Shown one piece after another: positions 17,606-26,287 of a DNA stretch of 64,000 bases. The DNA comes from Kitasatospora sp. NA04385 (lineage in GTDB: Bacteria > Actinomycetota > Actinomycetes > Streptomycetales > Streptomycetaceae), in contig NZ_CP054919.1 in the NCBI RefSeq assembly GCF_013364235.1, forward strand, positions 5,302,267 through 5,366,266. The letters are read 5' to 3'. The translations under genes and the position numbers were made by a program. Within the stretch, counting starts at the first letter, position 1. Every line of letters starts with the position of its first letter. A model generated the notes under the pieces. It saw nothing but the letters and a program-made list of their open reading frames with translations. It ran no database searches and had not been told where the DNA came from.

Positions 17606-18682
17606 GTGCGCACGCCGAATATTTACCTGGGCGCGCTCGGCGTCCACCTTCCCGACCGCGTCGACACCGAGGACGCGATAGCCCGGGGGCAGTGCGACGC
17701 CGACCAGCTCGCCGTGCACGGCCTCACCGGCGCGCTCGTCGCCGAGGACACCCCGGCCGTCGACCTGGCGGTCGCCGCCGGCCGCGCCGCGATGGAGCGG
17801 TACGGCTGGAGCGGCGAGGAGTTCGACGCCTTCATCCACGTCGACGTCTTCAACCAGGGCCTGGAGCTCTGGCACCCGGGCGCCTACGTCGCCCGCCGGC
17901 TCGACGCCCGCCCGGTCCCGGCCTACGAGGTCCGGCAGGCCTGCACCGGCGTGCTCGCCGCGTTCGAGCTCGCCGTCGGGCAGCTCGCCGCCGACCCCGA
18001 CCGGCAGTCCGTGATGATCACCTCGGCGGACAACTTCTCGCACCCGAACACCGACCGCTGGCGGCTGTGCCCCGGCTTCCTCTTCGGGGACGCCGGCACC
18101 GCCGTGGTGCTCACCCGGCGCCCCGGCTTCGCCCGGCTGCGCGCCGTCAACACCGTCACCATCTCCGCCCTGGAGCAGATGCACCGCGGCGTGGAGCCGA
18201 TGTACCCGCCCCACCTCCCGCTGGAGCAGCCGATCGACCTGGTCCGGCGCATGGTCGAGTTCCGCACCCACGGCGGCGAGGCGGTGGCCGCCGGCCGCGA
18301 CCTGCTGGTCAAGGGCCAGGACGAACTGATCCGCCGCACCCTGGACGAGGCCGGGGTCGAACTCTCCGACGTCACCCGGGTCGCCTTCACCCACATGAGC
18401 GGCAAGGGCACCGAGGACCGGGTCATGGAACCGCTCGGCCTGCCGATGTCCGCCTCGACCTTCGAGATCGGCCGCTCCCTCGGCCACGCGGGCGCCAGCG
18501 ACCCGCTGCTCGACCTGGACCAGCTGCTCCTGCGCGGCGAACTCGCCGCCGGGGACCACCTCCTGGTCGTCGGCCTCGGTGCCGGCATCACCCTCGGCGC
18601 CGCCGTGGTCGAGATCCTCGACCCGGCCGCCCACCTCCCCGTCCAGGCGGGTCCCCGCGACGCGTCCGGCCCGACCGGCTGA
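17606..18682 (+). CDS. KAS III-like (CerJ-type) acyltransferase
   Basis: 358 aa, GTG with GAGGAG 8 nt upstream. The full CerJ-like set is visible: Cys113 in VRQACTG, His263 in FTHMSG, and Asp299 in GHAGASDP. The fold matches 3-oxoacyl-ACP synthase III, but the asparagine motif of true KAS III is replaced. Family knowledge: such proteins transfer acyl groups from CoA or ACP to O- or N-nucleophiles on glycosylated polyketides. In this cluster the obvious donor is the anthraniloyl-CoA expected from the 8441-10102 ligase, or the product of the 5' ligase; this is inference. Chain-initiating KAS III is the main alternative. The MFS gene follows after 38 nt on the same strand. Confidence 0.87.
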   Translation: MRTPNIYLGALGVHLPDRVDTEDAIARGQCDADQLAVHGLTGALVAEDTPAVDLAVAAGRAAMERYGWSGEEFDAFIHVDVFNQGLELWHPGAYVARRLDARPVPAYEVRQACTGVLAAFELAVGQLAADPDRQSVMITSADNFSHPNTDRWRLCPGFLFGDAGTAVVLTRRPGFARLRAVNTVTISALEQMHRGVEPMYPPHLPLEQPIDLVRRMVEFRTHGGEAVAAGRDLLVKGQDELIRRTLDEAGVELSDVTRVAFTHMSGKGTEDRVMEPLGLPMSASTFEIGRSLGHAGASDPLLDLDQLLLRGELAAGDHLLVVGLGAGITLGAAVVEILDPAAHLPVQAGPRDASGPTG

Positions 18683-18720
18683 CCCGCGACGACCACCGCC
18701 ACATCCGAATGGAGAACCCC

Positions 18721-20406
18721 ATGAGTGCCCCGACGACCGCCGCGGGGGCCGCCGCCCCGGTCGGCGACCGGTTCCTGATGACACCACGACAGGTCAAGTG
18801 GACCGTCGCCGGCGTCATCCTGGCCGCCATGCTCAGCGCCCTCGACCAGGCCATCGTCGCCGTCGCGACGCTGCCGATCGTCCGCGACCTCGACCCCGCC
18901 TCCGGCATCGACCTGATGCCCTGGCTGATCACCGCCTACATGCTGGCGTCCACCGCCACCCAGCCGCTGTACGGCCGGATCTCCGACATCTTCGGCCCGC
19001 GCCGGGTCTTCCTGTCCGCGGCCGGCATCTTCGTGGCCGGCTCGGCCCTGTGCGGCGTCTCGCAGAGCATGGTCCAGCTGATCGGCGCCCGGGTCATCCA
19101 GGGCCTCGGCGCCGGCGGCCTCTACAGCGTCTCGCTGATCGTGCTCGCCACCGTGGTCGCCCCCAAGGACCGCCCGAAGTTCCAGGGCATCGCCGCCGTG
19201 GTCATCCTGGTCTCCACCGTCCTCGGCCCCATCCTCGGCGGCTACCTGACCGGCGACCACGCGCTGTTCGGCATGCACACCAACTGGCGCTGGATCTTCT
19301 ACGTCAACCTGCCGATCGGCCTGGTCGGCCTGGCCGTCGTCCACTTCACCCTGAAGCTGCCCAAGCGCTCCCGCGGCCGCGACCTCGACCTGCTCGGCTC
19401 GGCGCTCGCCGTGGCCGGCACCTCCGCGATCCTGCTGCTCACCACCTGGGGCGGCAACCGCTACGCCTGGGGCTCCTGGCAGATCCTCGGCCTGGCCGCG
19501 GCCGGCGTCGCCCTGCTGGCGCTGTTCGTGTGGCGGCAGGCCCGGGCGGCCGAACCGATCATCCCGCTGCGGCTGTTCCGCGAGCCGGTGGTCGCCATCG
19601 CCACCCCGATGCTGTTCGTGATGGGCTTCGCCATGATGGGCGGCATCATCTACGTCGCCACCTACCTCCAGGTGGTCTTCGGCTACTCCGCCACCTCGGC
19701 CGGCCTGCACATGATCCCGCTGGTCATCGGCATGCTCGGCGCCTCGATCGCCTCCGGCGGGATGATCTCCTCCCGCGGCGGCTACAAGATCTTCCCGATC
19801 ATCGGCTCCGCCGCCTCGGTGGCCGGCCTCGCCCTGCTCGGCCTGATGAAGCCCGACAGCAGCTACTGGCTGCTGGCCGTCGCCGTGTTCCTGCTCGGCA
19901 TCGGCATGGGCCTGCTGATGAGCGTCCTGCTGCTGGCCGTGCAGAACGCCGTCCCCTCCCGGGACCTCGGCACCGGCACCACCACCGCCACCTACTTCCG
20001 CACCCTCGGCCAGTCCTTCGGCGGCGCGGTGTTCGGCGCCATCCTCACCGTCAACTACGACTCCTTCATCGACGGCAAGGGCGTCCAGGCCCCCGGCGAG
20101 CACGGCTTCCACGCCGAGAAGCTCGCCGCCCTCCCCGCCCAGGCCCGGGACCTCGCGATCCGCGCCTTCTCCGACGCCACCGACCGGGTCTTCCTGGTCG
20201 CCGCCGGCGTCCTGGTGATCTCCCTGCTGCTCTCCTTCTTCCTGCGGGACATGCCGCTGCGGGAGATCAGCGACATGGACGTCATCGACCTGGAGCACGA
20301 GGTCGTCCACGACGAGGCCGCCGGGCCGGCCGGGTCCGCCACCGCCGCCCGCACCGGCGCGGGACCGGCCACCGGCACCGCACCGCAGCCCGCCACCAGC
20401 GGCTGA
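18721..20406 (+). CDS. MFS exporter, DHA2 (14-TM) family
   Basis: 561 aa. The motifs LSALDQAIVAV, YGRISDIFGPRRV and RWIFYVNLPIG match the paralog at 15666-17375 over nearly the full length. About 14 transmembrane helices are followed by a cytoplasmic tail rich in Ala and Thr. It is co-oriented with the KAS III-like gene upstream and the TetR gene downstream, so exporter, acyltransferase and regulator form one small unit. Probable function: proton-driven export of the final or acylated product. A strong hairpin follows the stop codon. Confidence 0.92.
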   Translation: MSAPTTAAGAAAPVGDRFLMTPRQVKWTVAGVILAAMLSALDQAIVAVATLPIVRDLDPASGIDLMPWLITAYMLASTATQPLYGRISDIFGPRRVFLSAAGIFVAGSALCGVSQSMVQLIGARVIQGLGAGGLYSVSLIVLATVVAPKDRPKFQGIAAVVILVSTVLGPILGGYLTGDHALFGMHTNWRWIFYVNLPIGLVGLAVVHFTLKLPKRSRGRDLDLLGSALAVAGTSAILLLTTWGGNRYAWGSWQILGLAAAGVALLALFVWRQARAAEPIIPLRLFREPVVAIATPMLFVMGFAMMGGIIYVATYLQVVFGYSATSAGLHMIPLVIGMLGASIASGGMISSRGGYKIFPIIGSAASVAGLALLGLMKPDSSYWLLAVAVFLLGIGMGLLMSVLLLAVQNAVPSRDLGTGTTTATYFRTLGQSFGGAVFGAILTVNYDSFIDGKGVQAPGEHGFHAEKLAALPAQARDLAIRAFSDATDRVFLVAAGVLVISLLLSFFLRDMPLREISDMDVIDLEHEVVHDEAAGPAGSATAARTGAGPATGTAPQPATSG

Positions 20407-20415
20407 ACCCCGCCA

Positions 20416-20445
20416 GAACGGCCCCCGGCCCGCCGGGGGCCGTTC
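20416..20445 (+). terminator. Terminator hairpin after MFS gene
   Basis: A perfect 13-bp stem (20416-20428 with 20433-20445) with a 4-nt loop begins 10 nt after the MFS stop codon. Confidence 0.8.
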
Positions 20446-20547
20446 CCGCATGCCGCCCACGTGCCGCCCACGTGCCGGCCGCATGCCGTCCGCACGACGC
20501 CCCGTACGGCACCCGCGCGCCGCGCGCGGGGAGACCCGAGGAGAACC

Positions 20548-21210
20548 ATGGCCCTGCGCCGCGACCAGGTCGTCCGCTCGGCCCTCGAACTGCTCGACGA
20601 GGCCGGCCTCGACGCCCTCTCCACCCGCCGCCTCGCCGAACGGCTCGGGGTCCGGCCCGGCGCCCTCTACTGGCACGTCGCCAACAAGCAGGAACTGCTC
20701 GCCGGCGTCGCCGACCTGATCCTCGGCGAGGTCGTCGCCGGCCTCGCCCCGCCGCACGGCCCCTGGCAGCAGCAACTGCGCCGCCTCGCCGTCGCCGTCC
20801 GCACCGCGCTGCTCGCCCACCAGGAGGCCGCCCGGCTGGTCGCCACCGCCCAGGCCGCCCCCGGCCCGACCAACGCGATGCGGATCGCCGAACGGATCAT
20901 CGCCGTCCTGCGCGGCGCCGGCTTCGACCTGACCACCGCCGCCTTCGCGGGCGACGCCCTGCTCAGCTACATCACCGGCTTCGCCCTCCAGGAGGACGCC
21001 CGCGGCCCCCGCACCAGGGACGACGCCCGGGCCCGCGAACTCGCCGGCGCGCTGCGGGCCGAGGGCTTCCCGCACATGGCCGACTGGCTCACCGAGTGGC
21101 CCGTCGACCGCACCGAACCCTTCCTGGCCGGCCTCGACCTGCTGCTGCGCGGCCTCGCCACCGCGCTTCCCGCTCCCGCGCTTCCCGCCGCCGCCGCGTC
21201 CGGCCCCTGA
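20548..21210 (+). CDS. TetR-family transcriptional regulator
   Basis: 220 aa, ATG with CGAGGAG 4 nt upstream. The helix-turn-helix LSTRRLAERLGVRPGALYWHVANK is nearly the same as that of the regulator at 13783-14442, so the two may recognise related operators. The C-terminal domain resembles the TetR ligand-binding fold. It lies after the second KAS III/MFS pair, behind a terminator. The only clear TetR-like palindrome seen (17394-17425) is a candidate target. Confidence 0.88.
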   Translation: MALRRDQVVRSALELLDEAGLDALSTRRLAERLGVRPGALYWHVANKQELLAGVADLILGEVVAGLAPPHGPWQQQLRRLAVAVRTALLAHQEAARLVATAQAAPGPTNAMRIAERIIAVLRGAGFDLTTAAFAGDALLSYITGFALQEDARGPRTRDDARARELAGALRAEGFPHMADWLTEWPVDRTEPFLAGLDLLLRGLATALPAPALPAAAASGP

Positions 21211-21231
21211 ACGCCCGCCGCCGGTCCGGCC

Positions 21232-21258
21232 CCCGAACACCCCGAACACCCCGAACAC
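21232..21258. repeat. Three tandem copies of a 9-nt unit
   Basis: CCCGAACAC is repeated three times in perfect tandem just upstream of the first glycosyltransferase. It is a short spacer repeat of unknown role. Confidence 0.7.
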
Positions 21259-21298
21259 CCCCGATCCCTCCGTGAGCACCGACAGAGAGGACACCGCC

Positions 21299-22465
21299 GT
21301 GCGCGTCCTGCTGATGGCCAGCCCCGTTCCCACGCATCTGCTCCCGCTGCTCCCGGTCGCCTGGGCGGCCCGGGCGGCCGGCCACGAGGTGCTGGTCGCC
21401 GGCCAGCCCGACCTGGTCGGGGCCGCCCGGGAGGGCGGTCTGCCGATCGCCGTGATCGGGCACGAGCAGCGCGAGATCGAGACCCGCCGGGAGCGGCGCG
21501 CCCGGGGCGAGGCCGACCCCGGCGCGGAGGGCGGCTCGCGCCGGGAGCCGCCGTGGGAGTCCCTCGCCGAGCGCTGGCGGGCCCGGGTCGAGGACGTGCT
21601 CGACCCCGCCCTCGACCTGGCCGGGCAGTGGCGGCCGGACCTGGTGCTGGCCGACCCGCTGGAGTACGCCTCGCTGGTCGTCGGCGGCGTCCTGGGCGTC
21701 CCGGTGGTCCACCACCGCTGGGGCGTCGACTCGTTCAGCAGCCGCAGCTTCGACCGCGTCCAGCAGGCACTGGCGCCGACCTGCGCCGCGCACGGCCTGT
21801 CCGGGCTGGCCGGGCCCGACCTGGTGCTCGACCCCTGCCCGCCCAGCCTCCAGCACCCGGAGGCCGCGCCCGCCACCCCCGTCCGCTTCGTGCCCAGCAA
21901 CGGCACCGGGGTGCGCCCGGACTGGGCCGCCCGCCCCGCGGACCGGCGCCGGATCTGCGTCTCGCTGGGGCTGCGCACCCTCGCCCTGGAGGGCCCGGCG
22001 GTGCTGGCCGGCGCGCTGCGCGGCCTGGCCGAGCTGCCCGGCACCGAGACGGTGGCCACCGTCGGCGCCGAGCACCGGGAGGCCCTCGGCCCGCTGCCCG
22101 GCAACGTCCGGCTGGTCGACCCCACCCCGCTCGACCTGTTCCTGGACGGCTGCGACCTGGTGGTCCACCACGGGGGCAGCGGCACCGGCCTGGCCGCGAT
22201 CGGCCGCGGCCTGCCGCAGCTGGTCCTGCCGCAGACCCCGTGGACCGCCGAGCACGCCGAGCGCACCACCGAGCTCGGGGCCGGCCTGAGCCTGCCCGCC
22301 GCCGAGCAGCAGCGCGACCCGGCGGCGGTGGCCTCCGCCGCCGCCCGGCTGCTGGAGGAGCCGGCCCACCGCGCCGCCGCCGCCGTGCTGCGCGCCGAGA
22401 TGCTGGCCACCCCGGCGCCCGCGGACCTGGTCGCCGACCTGGCCGCCCTCGCCGCCGCGCGCTGA
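21299..22465 (+). CDS. GT-B glycosyltransferase (family 1, antibiotic type)
   Basis: 388 aa from the GTG at 21299, which has GAGAGG 8 nt upstream; an in-frame GTG at 21272 has no such site. The N-terminal acceptor domain starts MRVLLMASPVPTHLLPL. The C-terminal donor domain holds the nucleotide-sugar motif VVHHGGSGTGLAAIGRGLPQLVLPQ (shown here in part as HHGGSGTG). The DPCPPSL segment is shared with the other two glycosyltransferases of the cluster. Expected role: transfer of a dTDP-deoxysugar to the aglycone or to a growing sugar chain. A 141-nt spacer separates it from the next glycosyltransferase. Confidence 0.9.
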   Translation: MRVLLMASPVPTHLLPLLPVAWAARAAGHEVLVAGQPDLVGAAREGGLPIAVIGHEQREIETRRERRARGEADPGAEGGSRREPPWESLAERWRARVEDVLDPALDLAGQWRPDLVLADPLEYASLVVGGVLGVPVVHHRWGVDSFSSRSFDRVQQALAPTCAAHGLSGLAGPDLVLDPCPPSLQHPEAAPATPVRFVPSNGTGVRPDWAARPADRRRICVSLGLRTLALEGPAVLAGALRGLAELPGTETVATVGAEHREALGPLPGNVRLVDPTPLDLFLDGCDLVVHHGGSGTGLAAIGRGLPQLVLPQTPWTAEHAERTTELGAGLSLPAAEQQRDPAAVASAAARLLEEPAHRAAAAVLRAEMLATPAPADLVADLAALAAAR

Positions 22466-22606
22466 AGCCGTCCGTCCGCCGAAGCCGTTCGTGCGCCGAA
22501 GCCGCGCGCCGGGGCCGAGCGCCCCGCTCCGTTTTCCAGCCCCGTTCGAGCGGGGGACGGGACGCTGGACGCGTCGTCCGCCGAATCGAGCGCATGGAGG
22601 AGAACA

Positions 22607-23827
22607 GTGCGCGTCCTCTTCACCACTTGGGCCTCACCGTCCCACCTCTTCCCGATGGTCCCGCTGGCCTGGGCGTTCCAGGCGGCGGGCCATGAGGTGC
22701 GGGTCGCCGTCCCGCCGAACTGCACCGCCCACGTCAGCGGCGCCGGGCTCACCCCCGTCGCCGTCGGCCCCGCCCCCGAGGTCGCCCCGGCCGTCGGCAG
22801 CGGCCGGATCAAGGTCTGGCACGCGCAGAAGCCCTGGCCCGCGGACTGGCCGCTGCACCTCGACCAGCTCGACGAGGACCGGATCGCGCTGCTCGACATG
22901 CTCACCGACCGGCAGTGCGCGGTCGCCGAGAAGATGGTGCCGGACCTGCTGGCCTACGCCCGGCACTTCAAGCCCGACCTGATCGTCCGGGACGCCGGCA
23001 CCTACGCCGGCGCGGTGGTCGCCGAGGTGCTCGGCATCCCGCTGGCCAGCCACCAGTGGGGCAGCCCGGCCGTCCTGGACTGCGAGCACACCTCGCCCGG
23101 CGGCCCGGCCCGCCCCGGCTACCGGGCGCTGTTCGAGCGCTTCGGGGCCGAGCCCGACGCGGGCACCGGCGTCTTCGTCGACCCCTGCCCGCCCAGCCTG
23201 CGCCTGCCCACCCCGGCGACCCGGCTGAACACCCGGATCGTCTCCTACAACGGCCCCGGCGAGCTGCCGGACTGGCTGCGCGAGGAGCCCACCGCGCCCC
23301 GGGTCTGCATCACCTGGGGCGTCACCGCGGGCAAGTTCGACCCCAAGTCGGCGCTGCCCGCGCCGCTCCAGCAGGCCGCGCACTCGCTGGCCGCGGCCGG
23401 CCTGGAGGTCGTCCTCGCCGTCACCGCCGCCCAGCGCGAGCTGATCGGCGAGCAGCCCGCCGGCATCCGGGCGGTCTCCATGCTGCCGCTGAACCTGTTG
23501 CTGCCCAGCTGCTCGGCCATCGTCCACCAGGGCGGCGGCGGCACCGCGACCACCGCCACCGGCGCCGGCGTCCCGCAGCTGGTGCTCTCCCCGCGCCCCG
23601 AGCAGATGCTCACCGGCGACCGCCTGGCCCGGGCCGGTGCGGCCCGGCACATCCCGTTCAACGAGCTGGCGGACGACGAGGCGGCCGGGCAGCGGGTGCA
23701 CAAGGACGTCCTCGGCCTGGTCGAGGACCCGGCGCACCGGGCCGCCGCCCTGCGGCTGCGCGAGGAGTCGCTGGCCCAGCCCAGCCCGGCCGAGGTCGTC
23801 GAGCAACTGGTCGACCTGACCCGCTGA
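22607..23827 (+). CDS. GT-B glycosyltransferase (family 1, antibiotic type)
   Basis: 406 aa, GTG with GGAGGAGA 4-5 nt upstream. It starts MRVLFTTWASPSHLFPMVPLAWAFQ, whose first residues almost match the third glycosyltransferase (24241-25458). The donor-site motif is VHQGGGGTATTATGAGVPQL, with Gln-Gly-Gly-Gly where the other two have His-Gly-Gly-Ser. DPCPPSL and a SYNGPGELPDWL segment place it with EryCIII-like deoxysugar transferases. It ends at a strong terminator before the repeat-rich spacer. Confidence 0.9.
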   Translation: MRVLFTTWASPSHLFPMVPLAWAFQAAGHEVRVAVPPNCTAHVSGAGLTPVAVGPAPEVAPAVGSGRIKVWHAQKPWPADWPLHLDQLDEDRIALLDMLTDRQCAVAEKMVPDLLAYARHFKPDLIVRDAGTYAGAVVAEVLGIPLASHQWGSPAVLDCEHTSPGGPARPGYRALFERFGAEPDAGTGVFVDPCPPSLRLPTPATRLNTRIVSYNGPGELPDWLREEPTAPRVCITWGVTAGKFDPKSALPAPLQQAAHSLAAAGLEVVLAVTAAQRELIGEQPAGIRAVSMLPLNLLLPSCSAIVHQGGGGTATTATGAGVPQLVLSPRPEQMLTGDRLARAGAARHIPFNELADDEAAGQRVHKDVLGLVEDPAHRAAALRLREESLAQPSPAEVVEQLVDLTR

Positions 23828-23840
23828 GCCGACGCACCGG

Positions 23841-23870
23841 AGCGGCCCCGACCCAAAGGTCGGGGCCGCT
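23841..23870. terminator. Terminator hairpin
   Basis: A perfect 13-bp stem (23841-23853 with 23858-23870), loop CAAA, starts 13 nt after the second glycosyltransferase stop codon. Confidence 0.82.
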
Positions 23871-24240
23871 CCCGCACTGGCCGTTGGCGCACCGGCCGCT
23901 CCCGCACCGACCGCACCGGCCGCTGGCACACCGGCCGCTGGCACACCGGCCGTTGGCGCACCCGCCGTTGGCGCACCCGCACAGGCCCGGCACGCACCCG
24001 CACCGGCCACGCCCGCACTGGCCGTTGGCGCACCGGCCTTTCCCGCACCCGCCGTTGGCGCACCCGCACAGGCCCGGCACGCACCCGCACCGGCCACCCG
24101 CGCACCCGGCCACTCGCGTACCGGCCGCACCTGTACCCGCTGCTCCCGCACCGCCAGCCCCGGCCGTCCCCGTACCCGCCGCTGGCGCACCGGCCGCACC
24201 CGCCGTAGCCGCCGCTGGCGCTCTCGCACCGGCCCGGTGC
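23871..24240. repeat. GC-rich repeat region between convergent glycosyltransferase genes
   Basis: 370 nt of degenerate 12-15-nt repeats built around GCCGTTGGCGCACC fill the spacer between two convergent genes. Superimposed on these is a perfect 54-bp direct repeat (23957-24010 and 24044-24097) and a 27-nt repeat (23871-23897 and 24012-24038). All frames read through as low-complexity peptide (for example CANGGC repeats on the minus strand) without a convincing start or ribosome site, so I treat it as non-coding. Slippage or unequal crossing-over explains its form; its origin and use are unknown. Confidence 0.8.
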
Positions 24241-25458
24241 TCACCCGGCCGCCGCGGCCTCCTCCAGCACCGCGACCCGGTCGGCCGGCGAGGGGTCGGC
24301 GAGCATCTCCTCGCGCAGCAGCGCCGCGGCCTTGCGGAACCGCGGCTCGCCCAGCAGTTCGGCGACGGCCGCGGCGATCCCCGCCGGGTCGTCCTGCCGC
24401 TCCGGCTCCGGGATCAGCCCGGCCCCGACCGCGGCCAGCCGCTCGCCGATCTCCGCCGCCACCGGCACCTGCGGCAGCACCAGTTGCGGCACCCCGACCG
24501 CGGCCGCGGTCAGGCCCGTCCCGGAGCCGCCGTGGTGTACCACCGCCGCGCAGGTCGGCAGCAGCGCCGCCATCGGCAGCGACTCGGCGACCCGGACCCG
24601 CTCCGGCAGCCCGGCGAACTGCCCGCCCTGGCCCGCGCCGACGGCGAGCACCACCTCGACGTCCAGCGAGGTGAGCGCCGCCAGGGTGCGGGTGAACAGC
24701 TCCGGCGGCCGGTCCGGGCGGATCTTGCCGCCGGACACCCCGGCGGTGACGCACACCCGCGGCGCGGAGCGCTCCGCGTGCAGCCACCCGGGCAGCAGCC
24801 CCGGCCCGTTGTACGGCACGTAGCGCACCGGCAGGCGGCGGCGCGGCGCCGGGTCGGGCAGCCGCAGCGGGGGCGGGCAGGGGTCGAACCAGGCGGACGG
24901 GCCGTGCTCCGGGTCCGCGCCGTACCGCTCGAACAGCTCCCGGTAGCCCGGCAGCAGCCGGTCCCCGGGCCCGGCGGCCTCGATCCGCATCACCGCGGCG
25001 GTGCCCCAGGTGTGCCCGAACGCCGGGACGCCCAGCACCGCGGCGGCCAGCGGCCCGGCGAAGGCCAGCGGGTCGTGCACGACCACGTCGGGTCGCCAGG
25101 CGCGGGCGAAGCCGACCAGGTCGTCGGCCATCGCCCCGGCCACCGCGAGCTGCTTGTCCAGCAGCGCGGCCAGCACCGTGCGGTGGCCGTCGTCCAGCAG
25201 CTCCGGGCGGGAGTTCCAGCCCTCCGGCCAGCGCACCGGGCTGCGCCAGGGCGCCAGGTCGGCCCGGTTCCTGATCTGGTCGACCGCGACGTCCCGGCCG
25301 ACCGGCACCCCGATCAGCCCGGTCCCGGCCACCGCGGGCGCGCAGGCCGGCGGCACCGCCACCCGCACCTCGTGGCCGGCGGCCTGGCAGGCCCAGGCCA
25401 GCTGCACCAGGCTGTACAGGTGCCCCGGTTCGGCCCAGGTGGTGAACAGCACACGCAT
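24241..25458 (-). CDS. GT-B glycosyltransferase (family 1, antibiotic type)
   Basis: 405 aa, starting MRVLFTTWAEPGHLYSLVQ. The C-terminal donor motif VVHHGGSGTGLTAAAVGVPQLVLPQ is intact, and DPCPPPL plus YVPYNGPGLLPGWL are shared with the second glycosyltransferase. It lies 31 nt downstream of the 3,5-epimerase gene on the minus strand, so the two are probably co-transcribed. That suggests it uses the epimerised (L-configured) sugar. This is a context inference. Confidence 0.9.
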   Translation of the reverse strand: MRVLFTTWAEPGHLYSLVQLAWACQAAGHEVRVAVPPACAPAVAGTGLIGVPVGRDVAVDQIRNRADLAPWRSPVRWPEGWNSRPELLDDGHRTVLAALLDKQLAVAGAMADDLVGFARAWRPDVVVHDPLAFAGPLAAAVLGVPAFGHTWGTAAVMRIEAAGPGDRLLPGYRELFERYGADPEHGPSAWFDPCPPPLRLPDPAPRRRLPVRYVPYNGPGLLPGWLHAERSAPRVCVTAGVSGGKIRPDRPPELFTRTLAALTSLDVEVVLAVGAGQGGQFAGLPERVRVAESLPMAALLPTCAAVVHHGGSGTGLTAAAVGVPQLVLPQVPVAAEIGERLAAVGAGLIPEPERQDDPAGIAAAVAELLGEPRFRKAAALLREEMLADPSPADRVAVLEEAAAAG

Positions 25459-25489
25459 CTCGTTCCCTCTCTCCGCGTCCTCGCCGGCG

Positions 25490-26125
25490 CTAGCGCTGCC
25501 GCCGCTCCTGCTGCTGCCACTCCCGCCGCTGCCGCTCGTACAGCTCGCGGCACTCGTCGTAGCCGGACAGCACCCCGCGCCGGGCCAGTTCGGCCAGCGT
25601 CGGCGCCTTCAGGTCCTTGTCGGACAGCAGCGGCTCCCCGTCGAGCCAGCGCTCCCACGGCACGGCCAGCTCCGGGTCGAAGGGCTGGATGTCGAACTGG
25701 GTGCCGGGCACGAACTGGGTGGAGCACAGGTAGCTGATGCAGGCGTCGTCGGTCAGCGCGACGAAGCCGTGGGCCAGCCCCTCCGCCACGTACACGGCGG
25801 TGCCCTCGGCGGCGTCCAGGACGGTGGTGACGTGCGTGCCGTACGCGGGCGAGCCCGGCCGGACGTCCACCACCACGTCCAGCAGCCGGCCGCGCACGCA
25901 GCTGACGTACTTGGCCTGGCCCGGCGGGAAGGCGACGCCGTGCAGGCCGCGCAGCGTGTTGCGGGCGGAGGTCGAGTAGTTCACCTGCTGCGGGGTGAAC
26001 AGGTGGCCGGTCGCCGCCGCCAGCTCGTCGCGTTTGTACGACTCGAAGAAGTTGCCCCGGGAGTCGGGGCGCAGACGCGGTGTGATCCGGTAGGCGTCGG
26101 GCACCGCGGTTGGTTGTATCCCCAT
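25490..26125 (-). CDS. dTDP-4-keto-6-deoxyhexose 3,5-epimerase
   Basis: 211 aa. It is an RmlC-type cupin with NTLRGLH containing the catalytic base His62, Lys72 in GQAK, and the GLAHGF segment. The length is slightly above RmlC (about 185 aa) because of a charged Arg/Gln-rich C-terminal tail. It epimerises C5, or C3 and C5, of dTDP-4-keto sugars, giving the L-series (for instance L-rhodinose). The start faces the 4-ketoreductase gene across a 162-nt divergent spacer. Followed by a glycosyltransferase. Confidence 0.9.
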   Translation of the reverse strand: MGIQPTAVPDAYRITPRLRPDSRGNFFESYKRDELAAATGHLFTPQQVNYSTSARNTLRGLHGVAFPPGQAKYVSCVRGRLLDVVVDVRPGSPAYGTHVTTVLDAAEGTAVYVAEGLAHGFVALTDDACISYLCSTQFVPGTQFDIQPFDPELAVPWERWLDGEPLLSDKDLKAPTLAELARRGVLSGYDECRELYERQRREWQQQERRQR

Positions 26126-26287
26126 GGCCGCGGACTGTAAGAAGCCGAACTAGAGCACCGGTAGGGCGCGCCGGGCCGACCCCCGGGGCGTCGACCGGGA
26201 CTCTAGCCGCCTGTCCCACCATGCGCCGTGACCACGAGGGGAGCACGCGGCGCGAGCCGTGCGCCGATGCAGACGGAGGTGCCGAGG

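Noticed and set aside
14600..18682. The two KAS III-like proteins as polyketide or fatty-acid chain initiators
   Set aside because: The GN(T/S)SAAS asparagine motif is replaced by GHxGASD in both and no ACP or KS partner is in the window; acyltransfer fits better.
23957..24097. 54-bp direct repeats as a possible CRISPR array
   Set aside because: Only two copies, repeat too long, spacer of 33 nt made of the same degenerate units, no cas genes.
23658..24113. Cys/Gly/Asn-rich minus-strand frame (CANGGC repeats) in the repeat spacer
   Set aside because: All frames are open there because of the repeats, there is no ribosome site, and it overlaps the end of a glycosyltransferase gene.
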